From NCBI GenBank assembly GCA_041651995.1, contig JBAZID010000011.1:23898-87897 (forward strand): a stretch of 64,000 bases of DNA. The letters run 5' to 3'. Positions 50,921-64,000 of the stretch are shown in pieces. The stretch's first letter is position 1, and each line of letters opens with the position of its first letter. The position numbers were made by a program, and so were the translations under genes. The stretch is from Sulfuricella sp. GTDB taxonomy: Bacteria > Pseudomonadota > Gammaproteobacteria > Burkholderiales > Sulfuricellaceae. The notes beneath the pieces are model-generated. The model saw only the letters and a list, made by a program, of their open reading frames with translations. It ran no database searches and was not told where the DNA came from.

Positions 50921-51194
50921 AGAATTGGGGAGGCCGGCGCGCTTTGCGCTGGCTCTAGTCCAAGACCGTGGGGACGGAGAGCGGACGCTCGGGGTTTAAT
51001 GGCCTGGCAGCATGCAGGCCCCCTACGCAGACGGTGTAACCCAGAGAAAGAATGCCAGGCTAAGCTCTGCGATGCAGAGTGGATCCGAGGATGTTGGGCT
51101 TTAACAGGCAGAACACTGGAATTCTGATCAGGTCGCCGTAGGTGGCATGTGCCTAGGCATATGCTGTTTGTTGGCTTGATAGGAGGAAAGACTC
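50921..51194 (+). promoter_or_regulatory. rplJ leader region
   Basis: A 274-base gap between rplA and rplJ without a gene. Its size, place and several short stems (for example GGCGCGCTTTGCGCTGGC at about 50936 and CTCTGCGATGCAGAG at about 51065) are those of the L10 leader, where the L10(L12)4 complex blocks translation of rplJL. I cannot fix the binding site by eye. Ends with AGGAGG before the GTG. Confidence 0.6.
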
Positions 51195-51686
51195 GTGAGT
51201 CTCAATCTGGAAGATAAAAAAGCCGTCGTTGCCGAGGTTGCGGAACAGATTGCCAAGGCTCAGACCGTAGTGCTGGCTGAGTACAATGGTATTGAAGTTC
51301 CCAATTTGACCGTACTGCGCAGTAAGGCCCGTGAATCGGGTGTGTATCTGCGTGTCGTGAAAAACACTCTCGTGCGTCGCGCTGTCGCAGACACCCAGTT
51401 CGCTCCTTTGGCTGAGCATATGACAGGTCCGCTGATCTATAGTATTTCGGCTGATCCGGTTGCTGCTGCCAAAGTGCTGAACGATTTTGCGAAGGGTAAC
51501 GACAAGCTGGTACTGAAGGCGGGTTCTTATGCGGGCAAGGTATTGGACAAGGCAGGTGTGCAAGCACTGGCTTCCATTCCGAGCCGTGATGAGCTGCTGT
51601 CGAAACTGTTGGGCGTCATGAAGGCTCCTGTATCCAGCTTTGCTGGTGCAATGGCTGCTATGGCCAAACAGCGCGAAACCGCTTAA
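51195..51686 (+). CDS. rplJ: Ribosomal protein L10
   Basis: Base of the L7/L12 stalk. 163 residues. SLNLEDKKAVVAEVAEQIAK, YNGIEVPNLTVLRSKARESG, and KNTLVRRAV are typical. GTG start behind a strong AGGAGG. It is the repressor of its own operon as a complex with L12. Confidence 0.97.
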   Translation: MSLNLEDKKAVVAEVAEQIAKAQTVVLAEYNGIEVPNLTVLRSKARESGVYLRVVKNTLVRRAVADTQFAPLAEHMTGPLIYSISADPVAAAKVLNDFAKGNDKLVLKAGSYAGKVLDKAGVQALASIPSRDELLSKLLGVMKAPVSSFAGAMAAMAKQRETA

Positions 51687-51739
51687 ACCGCGAAACCACG
51701 TAATCAATTTTTCAAGAGATTTGAAATAGGAGTATTGAA

Positions 51740-52111
51740 ATGGCTGTTACTGCAGAAGACATTCTTGAAGCCGTAGGCGCGATGACTGTAATGGAACTGA
51801 ATGACCTGGTTAAGGCATTCGAAGAGAAATTCGGCGTTTCTGCTGCTTCCATGGCTATGGCTGCACCGGGTGCTGGTGCTGCTGCTGTTGTTGAAGAGAA
51901 AACCGAATTTGACGTCATCCTGACCGGAGCCGGCGACAACAAGGTTAACACCATCAAGGTGGTTCGCACTATCACCGGTCTGGGCCTGAAAGAAGCCAAG
52001 GATCTGGTTGATGGCGCTCCCAAGGCTGTCAAGGAAGGCGTTTCCAAGGCTGATGCTGACGCTGTTGCCAAACAGTTGATCGAAGCTGGCGCAACTTGCG
52101 AAGTCAAGTAA
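51740..52111 (+). CDS. rplL: Ribosomal protein L7/L12
   Basis: Flexible, multicopy stalk protein that recruits translation GTPases. 123 residues: N-terminal dimer domain (MTVMELNDLVKAFEEKFGV), an Ala/Gly-rich hinge, and the C-terminal domain with KVVRTITGLGLKEAKDLV. AATAGGAG precedes the ATG. A strong hairpin follows. Confidence 0.98.
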   Translation: MAVTAEDILEAVGAMTVMELNDLVKAFEEKFGVSAASMAMAAPGAGAAAVVEEKTEFDVILTGAGDNKVNTIKVVRTITGLGLKEAKDLVDGAPKAVKEGVSKADADAVAKQLIEAGATCEVK

Positions 52112-52133
52112 GCGGTAGTTGATGTACGGGTTC

Positions 52134-52172
52134 AGGCTGGTGGGAAACCACCAGCCTTTTTCCGTTTTTTTT
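52134..52172 (+). terminator. rplL-rpoB attenuator hairpin
   Basis: AGGCTGGTGG (52134-52143) pairs perfectly with CCACCAGCCT (52148-52157) around GAAA, followed by TTTTCCGTTTTTTTT. A classical intrinsic terminator in the place where E. coli has a partial attenuator between rplL and rpoB. Confidence 0.9.
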
Positions 52173-52186
52173 GTCAGCGTAGAAGC

Positions 52187-52227
52187 TAGAAGAAACGAGG
52201 ACTGCGTTCGTTCCATCGTTTCTTCTA
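52187..52227. repeat. Hairpin just before rpoB
   Basis: TAGAAGAAACG (52187-52197) is the exact complement of CGTTTCTTCTA (52217-52227), with a 19-base loop. It lies between the attenuator and the rpoB ribosome-binding site, so it could be an RNase III-type processing site; function is inference. Confidence 0.65.
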
Positions 52228-52263
52228 TCCTCTGCAGCAGCAAGTAACTCCATGGAGATCTCA

Positions 52264-55200
52264 ATGAGCTACTCATTTACCGAGAAAAAACGCATTCGCA
52301 AAAGCTTCGCCAAACGCGTGAGCGTGCAGGAAGTTCCCTTCCTGCTGGCGACGCAGATCGATTCTTACGCCGGATTCCTGCAGGCAGAAGTGCCTGTTGC
52401 CGAGCGCATGAACGATGGTCTGCAGGCGGCATTCAGCTCGGTTTTTCCGATTTCCAGCCATTCCGGCAATGCGCGTCTGGATTATGTCAGCTATATTCTG
52501 GGTGAACCACCCTTTGATGTAAAAGAATGCCAGCAACGCGGCTTGACCTTCGCGGCTCCGCTGCGCGTCAAAGTGCGCATGACACTGATGGACAAGGAGG
52601 CTTCCAAGCCAACGGTCAAGGAAGTGAAGGAGCAGGAGGTGTACATGGGCGAGATTCCGCTCATGACCGACAATGGCTCTTTCGTGATCAATGGCACCGA
52701 GCGCGTCATTGTTTCGCAGTTGCACCGCTCTCCCGGTGTGTTTTTCGAGCATGACCGCGGCAAGACCCATTCATCCGGCAAGCTGTTGTTCTCGGCACGG
52801 GTCATTCCTTACCGTGGTTCGTGGCTCGATTTCGAGTTCGATCCCAAGGATTACCTCTATTTCCGCGTTGACCGCCGCCGCAAAATGCCGGTGACCATTC
52901 TGCTCAAGGCGCTGGGTTATAACCATGAGCAGATCTTGAGCATGTTTTATGCAACCGATACTTTCCACCTGGGCAAGAAGGGTGTGCAGTTCGAACTGGT
53001 GCCGGAACGTCTGCGTGGCGAAATCGCGCGTTTCGATATCACCGGCAAGGACGGTACAGTCATCGTTCCCAAGGACAAGCGCATTACCGTAAAGCATATC
53101 CGTGAAATGGAGCAGGCCGGTATCAAGAAAGTGTTCGTGCCGGAGGAATTTATTCTCGGCCGCGTGCTGGGTGAAAATGTGGTCGATAAGGAAAGCGGCG
53201 AGATTGTTGCTCAGGCCAATGACGAAATCAGCGAAGACCTGCTCGCCAAGTTGAGCGAAGCCGGTATCGCAAAAATAAACACGATTTACACCAATGACCT
53301 GGATCAGGGCGCATATATTTCCCAGACTCTGCGTATTGATGAGACGGCAGATCAACTGGCTGCGCGTGTGGCGATTTACCGCATGATGCGCCCAGGCGAA
53401 CCGCCTACGGAAGACGCTGTTCAGGCGCTGTTCGATGGCTTGTTCTTCAATGCGGATCGCTATGATCTGTCGAAGGTGGGCCGGATGAAATTCAATCGCC
53501 GTGCCTATCCCGAGAAGCGCGTCGAAAAGAGTGCCGAGTGGATTAATCGCTTCCAGGATCGGGTCGGCCCGGTGGGTGCCGAGGGTGAGAGCATCCTCTC
53601 CAATGATGACATTCTCGCGACCATCATGATTCTGGTCGAATTGCGCAACGGGCGTGGCGAAATCGATGATATCGATCACCTTGGCAACCGTCGCGTGCGT
53701 TCCGTGGGCGAATTGGTGGAAAACCAGTTCCGTGCCGGTCTGGTGCGCGTCGAGCGTGCGGTGAAAGAGCGTCTTTCCCAGGCTGAGTCAGACAACCTGA
53801 TGCCGCATGACCTGATCAACGCCAAGCCAGTATCGGGTGCCATCAAGGAATTCTTCGGTTCCAGCCAGTTGTCGCAGTTTATGGACCAGACCAACCCGCT
53901 GTCCGAAATTACTCACAAGCGCCGCGTATCGGCCCTGGGGCCGGGCGGTCTGACGCGTGAACGTGCCGGTTTTGAAGTGCGCGACGTGCATCCGACCCAT
54001 TATGGCCGCGTGTGCCCGATTGAAACGCCTGAAGGCCCGAACATCGGTCTGATCAACTCGCTCGCGCTGTTTGCGCGCACCAACGAATATGGCTTCCTGG
54101 AAACGCCTTACCGCAAGGTGAATGATGGCAAGGTGACGGACCAGATCGATTATCTTTCCGCCATCGAAGAAAGCCAGTATGTGATCGCCCAGGCCAATGC
54201 CAGCCTCGACAAGAAGGGCAAACTGGTGGATGAGCTGGTGTCCTGCCGTCATCACAACGAATTTGCCATGTCCACTCCGGACAAGGTCCAGTACATGGAC
54301 GTGGCGCCTGCCCAGATCGTGTCCGTCGCGGCCTCGCTGATCCCATTCCTCGAGCACGACGACGCCAACCGCGCCTTGATGGGTTCGAACATGCAGCGTC
54401 AGGCGGTGCCTTGCCTGCGTGCCGAGAAGCCTTTTGTCGGTACCGGTATCGAACGCACGGTGGCGGTTGACTCGGGCACCACGGTTCAGGCGCGCCGGGG
54501 CGGTATCGTGGATTACATTGACGCGAGCCGTATCGTGGTGCGTGTGCATGATGCCGAAGCGGTGGCCGGCGAAGTGGGTGTGGATATCTATAACCTCACC
54601 AAATACACCCGCTCCAATCAGAACACCAACATCAACCAGCGCCCGCTGGTCAAGGTGGGCAACATACTTCAGCGCGGCGATGTCATCGCCGATGGCGCTT
54701 CCACCGATATGGGCGAGTTGGCCCTGGGGCAGAACATGTTCGTGGCGTTTATGCCGTGGAACGGGTACAACTTCGAGGATTCGATCCTGATTTCCGAGCG
54801 TATGGTGGCTGAAGATCGCTACACCTCGATTCATATCGAAGAATTGAGTGTGGTGGCCCGTGATACCAAGCTTGGCGCGGAAGAAATCACGCGTGACATA
54901 TCCAATCTGTCGGAAGTGCAGCTGGGTCGCCTGGATGAGTCTGGTATCTGTTATATCGGTGCCGAGGTCGAGGCGGGCGATGTGTTGGTGGGCAAGGTAA
55001 CCCCCAAGGGCGAAACCCAGCTTACACCGGAAGAAAAGCTGCTACGTGCCATTTTTGGTGAAAAAGCTTCCGATGTTAAGGATACTTCATTGCGTTTGCC
55101 TTCCGGCATGACCGGTACGGTGATCGACGTGCAGGTATTCACGCGTGAAGGCATCGAACGCGACAAGCGCGCCCAGCAAATCATCGACGATGAACTGAAG

Positions 55201-56397
55201 CGTTTCCGCCATGACTTGAACGATCAGATGCGTATTGTGGAAGAAGATGCATTTGGCCGTATCGAACGCCTGCTGGTGGGGAAAACAGCCAATGGCGGGC
55301 CGGCCAAACTGGCCAAGGGTGCGGCGGTCAGCAAGGAATATCTGGAGAAGGTGGAGCGCCACGGCTGGTTCGATATCCGCTTGTCCGAAGAAGATGCGGC
55401 ACGCCAGCTCGAACAGCTCAAGGACAGCCTGGCACAGAAGCGTGTTGAATTCGATGCCATGTTCGAAGAGAAGAAGAAAAAGCTCACCAGCGGAGACGAA
55501 CTTCCCCCCGGCGTGCAAAAGATGGTGAAGGTTTATGTTGCGGTCAAGCGCCGCCTGCAGCCTGGCGACAAGATGGCCGGCCGCCACGGTAACAAGGGTG
55601 TGATTTCCAAGATCGTTCCGATTGAAGATATGCCGTTCATGGCCGACGGCACGCCGATGGACATCGTGCTTAACCCGCTGGGTGTGCCATCGCGTATGAA
55701 CGTAGGCCAGATTCTGGAGACACATCTCGGCTGGGCGTCCAAGGGCCTCGGCAACCGTATTGGAGAGATGCTCGAAGCGCATGCCAAGGTTCAGGATATG
55801 CGCAAGTTTCTGGACAAGATATATAACAGCACCGGCAAGCAGGAAGATATTGCCTCTTTCAGTGACATCGAAGTGCTTGAGCTGGCGAATAACCTCAAAT
55901 TTGGCGTGCCTTTCGCGACTCCGGTATTTGACGGCGCCAGCGAGGAAGAAATCAAGGGCATGCTGGAACTGGCAGGTTTGCCGCGCAATGGTCAGGTGAC
56001 ATTGCATGATGGCCGCACCGGCGAGGCGTTTGAGCGTCAGGTTACGGTTGGTTACATGCACGTGTTGAAGCTGCATCACTTGGTTGACGACAAGATGCAC
56101 GCCCGTTCCACTGGCCCTTACAGTCTGGTGACGCAGCAACCTCTGGGCGGCAAGGCACAGTTTGGCGGCCAGCGTTTTGGTGAGATGGAGGTGTGGGCGC
56201 TTGAAGCTTATGGTGCATCCTACGTTCTGCAGGAAATGCTGACTGTCAAATCGGACGACGTTACTGGACGTACAAAGGTGTACGAAAATATCGTCAAGGG
56301 CGAACACAAGATTGATGCCGGCATGCCGGAATCCTTCAACGTGCTGGTGAAGGAAATCCGTTCGCTCGGTATTGATATTGATCTGGAAAGATCTTAG
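52264..56397 (+). CDS. rpoB: RNA polymerase beta subunit
   Basis: 1377 residues from the ATG at 52264 (MSYSFTEKKRIRKSF), which GGAGAT precedes at five bases; an ATG 12 bases earlier in frame is less likely. The rifampicin pocket reads FFGSSQLSQFMDQTNPLSE then ITHKRRVSALGPGG, with the susceptible-type Asp, His and Ser present (Thr replaces E. coli Asn518). The C-terminal KMAGRHGNKGVISK and FGEMEVWALEAYGA are intact. Transcribed with rpoC. Confidence 0.98.
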   Translation: MSYSFTEKKRIRKSFAKRVSVQEVPFLLATQIDSYAGFLQAEVPVAERMNDGLQAAFSSVFPISSHSGNARLDYVSYILGEPPFDVKECQQRGLTFAAPLRVKVRMTLMDKEASKPTVKEVKEQEVYMGEIPLMTDNGSFVINGTERVIVSQLHRSPGVFFEHDRGKTHSSGKLLFSARVIPYRGSWLDFEFDPKDYLYFRVDRRRKMPVTILLKALGYNHEQILSMFYATDTFHLGKKGVQFELVPERLRGEIARFDITGKDGTVIVPKDKRITVKHIREMEQAGIKKVFVPEEFILGRVLGENVVDKESGEIVAQANDEISEDLLAKLSEAGIAKINTIYTNDLDQGAYISQTLRIDETADQLAARVAIYRMMRPGEPPTEDAVQALFDGLFFNADRYDLSKVGRMKFNRRAYPEKRVEKSAEWINRFQDRVGPVGAEGESILSNDDILATIMILVELRNGRGEIDDIDHLGNRRVRSVGELVENQFRAGLVRVERAVKERLSQAESDNLMPHDLINAKPVSGAIKEFFGSSQLSQFMDQTNPLSEITHKRRVSALGPGGLTRERAGFEVRDVHPTHYGRVCPIETPEGPNIGLINSLALFARTNEYGFLETPYRKVNDGKVTDQIDYLSAIEESQYVIAQANASLDKKGKLVDELVSCRHHNEFAMSTPDKVQYMDVAPAQIVSVAASLIPFLEHDDANRALMGSNMQRQAVPCLRAEKPFVGTGIERTVAVDSGTTVQARRGGIVDYIDASRIVVRVHDAEAVAGEVGVDIYNLTKYTRSNQNTNINQRPLVKVGNILQRGDVIADGASTDMGELALGQNMFVAFMPWNGYNFEDSILISERMVAEDRYTSIHIEELSVVARDTKLGAEEITRDISNLSEVQLGRLDESGICYIGAEVEAGDVLVGKVTPKGETQLTPEEKLLRAIFGEKASDVKDTSLRLPSGMTGTVIDVQVFTREGIERDKRAQQIIDDELKRFRHDLNDQMRIVEEDAFGRIERLLVGKTANGGPAKLAKGAAVSKEYLEKVERHGWFDIRLSEEDAARQLEQLKDSLAQKRVEFDAMFEEKKKKLTSGDELPPGVQKMVKVYVAVKRRLQPGDKMAGRHGNKGVISKIVPIEDMPFMADGTPMDIVLNPLGVPSRMNVGQILETHLGWASKGLGNRIGEMLEAHAKVQDMRKFLDKIYNSTGKQEDIASFSDIEVLELANNLKFGVPFATPVFDGASEEEIKGMLELAGLPRNGQVTLHDGRTGEAFERQVTVGYMHVLKLHHLVDDKMHARSTGPYSLVTQQPLGGKAQFGGQRFGEMEVWALEAYGASYVLQEMLTVKSDDVTGRTKVYENIVKGEHKIDAGMPESFNVLVKEIRSLGIDIDLERS

Positions 56398-56484
56398 TCA
56401 GCTGGCAGCATCCATCCGTCAGGGCGCCATAATTACTGCCAACCCTGGCGGAATGTCTGAAAAACGTTTGTATTTATAGATTTA

Positions 56485-56518
56485 AGCTGACAGCTGAAAG
56501 CTGATAGCAGAAAGCCAA
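56485..56518. repeat. AGCTGAN heptamer array before rpoC
   Basis: AGCTGAC AGCTGAA AGCTGAT AGCAGAA AGCC: five units with a seven-base period, ending 15 bases before the rpoC start. Same unit type as the right arm after tuf (48556-48587), here without a facing arm. Confidence 0.75.
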
Positions 56519-56532
56519 AACCGGAGGTTTTC

Positions 56533-60732
<4,200 letters not shown>

Positions 60733-60807
60733 CAGCGGGGTATTAACTCAATAAAATTCTCAGTCTTTTTACATCCGGGTAATTTCTCGGGCGCAGGATT
60801 GAATTAA

Positions 60808-60840
60808 GGGACGGCTCTGCCGTCCCGTCATTTTTATTTT
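60808..60840 (+). terminator. Terminator after rpoC
   Basis: GGGACGG (60808-60814) pairs with CCGTCCC (60820-60826) across CTCTG, followed by GTCATTTTTATTTT. It would end the rplJL-rpoBC transcript and leave rpsL-rpsG-fusA-tuf to its own promoter or to read-through. Confidence 0.8.
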
Positions 60841-60853
60841 AGGAATTTAACGC

Positions 60854-61231
60854 ATGCCAACCATCAACCAATTAGTGCGCAAGCCGCGCGCCCTGCAGAA
60901 AGAAAAGAGCAAGGTGCCCGCGTTGGAGAGCTGCCCGCAGCGTCGCGGTGTATGCACTCGTGTTTACACCACCACGCCAAAGAAGCCAAACTCCGCTCTG
61001 CGTAAGGTTGCCAAGGTGCGCCTGACGAATGGCTTCGAAGTCATTAGTTATATCGGTGGTGAAGGCCACAACCTGCAGGAGCACTCGGTTGTGCTGATTC
61101 GCGGTGGCCGTGTTAAAGACTTGCCCGGTGTTCGTTACCACACCGTGCGAGGTAGCCTCGATACGGCTGGAGTGAAAGATCGTAAACAAAGCCGTTCCAA
61201 GTACGGTGCCAAGCGCCCTAAAGCCGCTTAA
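60854..61231 (+). CDS. rpsL: Ribosomal protein S12
   Basis: Decoding-centre protein. 125 residues. TTPKKPNSALRKVAKV and GGRVKDLPGVRYHTVRG keep the lysines whose change gives streptomycin resistance, so the allele looks susceptible. Starts the str operon with rpsG, fusA and tuf. Confidence 0.98.
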   Translation: MPTINQLVRKPRALQKEKSKVPALESCPQRRGVCTRVYTTTPKKPNSALRKVAKVRLTNGFEVISYIGGEGHNLQEHSVVLIRGGRVKDLPGVRYHTVRGSLDTAGVKDRKQSRSKYGAKRPKAA

Positions 61232-61249
61232 TTGATTGAGGTTTAGAAA

Positions 61250-61720
61250 ATGCCAAGACGTAGAGAAGTCCCCAAGCGTGAAGTTCTTCCTGATCCAAAA
61301 TTCAACAATCAGGAGTTGACGAAATTTGTTAACGTTCTGATGATTCAGGGCAAGAAAGCTGTTGCTGAGCGCATTATTTATGGCGCGCTGGACCAGATTC
61401 AGAAGAAAAGCGGCAAGGACCCGATCGAGGTGTTTACGCAGGCGTTGACCAACGCGCGTCCGATGGTTGAAGTCAAGAGCCGTCGTGTGGGTGGTGCAAA
61501 CTACCAGGTTCCAGTTGAAGTGCGTTCCGTGCGTCGTACGGCCCTGGCGATGCGCTGGTTGCGTGATGCGGCGCGCAAGCGTGGCGAAAAATCCATGGGG
61601 ATTCGCCTTGCCGGTGAATTGATGGATGCGGCTGAAAACCGTGGCTCCGCAATCAAGAAGCGCGAAGAAGTGCACCGTATGGCTGAAGCCAACAAAGCCT
61701 TCGCCCATTTCCGTTTCTAA
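61250..61720 (+). CDS. rpsG: Ribosomal protein S7
   Basis: Nucleates assembly of the 30S head and represses the str operon. 156 residues. PRRREVPKREVLPDPKFNN, KFVNVLMIQGKKAVAERI, and the C-terminal KREEVHRMAEANKAFAHFRF are typical. It lies 18 bases after rpsL. Confidence 0.98.
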   Translation: MPRRREVPKREVLPDPKFNNQELTKFVNVLMIQGKKAVAERIIYGALDQIQKKSGKDPIEVFTQALTNARPMVEVKSRRVGGANYQVPVEVRSVRRTALAMRWLRDAARKRGEKSMGIRLAGELMDAAENRGSAIKKREEVHRMAEANKAFAHFRF

Positions 61721-61752
61721 TTCAGTCTCTAGATAATTAAGGTTGCATAGCT

Positions 61753-63846
<2,094 letters not shown>

Positions 63847-63874
63847 CCGTAATTGAGATTAAGAGGATACTGAC

Positions 63875-64000
63875 ATGGCAAAAGGCAAGTTTGAACGTAC
63901 CAAACCGCACGTAAACGTGGGCACGATTGGTCACGTGGATCATGGCAAGACGACTTTGACGGCGGCGATCACAACGATATTGTCGAAGAAATTTGGTGGA
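63875..64000 (+). CDS. tuf: Elongation factor Tu, second copy (partial)
   Basis: The first 42 codons of EF-Tu, cut by the window end. All 126 visible bases are identical to tuf at 47312-47437, including silent positions, which suggests gene conversion between the copies. AAGAGGATACTGAC precedes the ATG, unlike the leader of the first copy, so the two share the coding part but not the 5' region. Confidence 0.97.
   Translation, partial: MAKGKFERTKPHVNVGTIGHVDHGKTTLTAAITTILSKKFGG

Noticed and set aside
53788..56307. Long minus-strand open frames opposite rpoB (53788-54834 and 55087-56307).
   Set aside because: Explained by the strong codon bias of rpoB; products rich in His, Arg and Gln without domains.

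Overview
The window is a gene-dense chromosomal segment of a betaproteobacterium, probably from the Nitrosomonadales/Gallionellales side. The group is inferred from protein content and gene order: argH next to algZ/algR, amgK-murU divergent from lptD-surA-pdxA-rsmA, lysA-lptM-cyaY, and a RibB protein with a degenerate second domain. It cannot be named to species from the sequence alone. Coding density is high, there is no gene-free stretch above 300 bases (longest about 293 bases, 8262-8554), and I see no prophage or CRISPR array. The only transposase-like gene is a single-copy REP-associated one.

Layout. 1-450: end of a toxin-antitoxin pair. 568-6294: glyA, nrdR and the riboflavin cluster ribD-ribE-ribBA-ribH ending in nusB. 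6549-9263: a duplicated DUF1538 membrane protein followed by two PII-like proteins, then mgtE and yggS on the minus strand. 11582-13902: pilT and pilU. 14001-19339: an rRNA methyltransferase, an acyl-CoA synthetase, hemJ, two TlpA-like thiol proteins and a DinB-like protein. 19339-28379: amgK-murU diverging from lptD-surA-pdxA-rsmA and a GAF/PAS/GGDEF protein. 28344-35225 (minus strand): chemoreceptor, gloA, YgjP-like peptidase, plsC, gmhB, glyS, glyQ. 35355-37687: a second toxin-antitoxin pair, a REP-associated transposase with its REP sequences, a haem-motif periplasmic protein and a GIY-YIG protein. 37669-46906: lnt, lysA, lptM, cyaY, a response regulator-TPR protein with a kinase-like partner, an SCP2-like protein, argH and algZ/algR. 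46978-64000: the tRNA-tuf-secE-nusG-rplKAJL-rpoBC-rpsLG-fusA-tuf supercluster.

The genes are mostly housekeeping: translation and transcription, riboflavin and PLP/one-carbon metabolism, outer-membrane biogenesis (lptD, surA, lptM, gmhB, plsC, lnt), peptidoglycan recycling (amgK, murU), twitching motility and signalling. Many neighbours overlap by 1-4 bases, which implies translational coupling.

The most unusual aspect is the number of small palindromic dispersed repeats. There are at least four families: a CACGG-rich inverted repeat; a GGAGCG...CGCTCC palindrome with one perfect 24-bp copy; heptamer-built palindromes; and REP sequences around the RAYT gene. Several supply stop codons or C-terminal residues to genes, abut start codons with no Shine-Dalgarno sequence, or (in pdxA) appear to have been inserted in frame inside an enzyme. 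The best candidate for an incompletely described functional system is the DUF1538-PII-PII module at 6549-9263.
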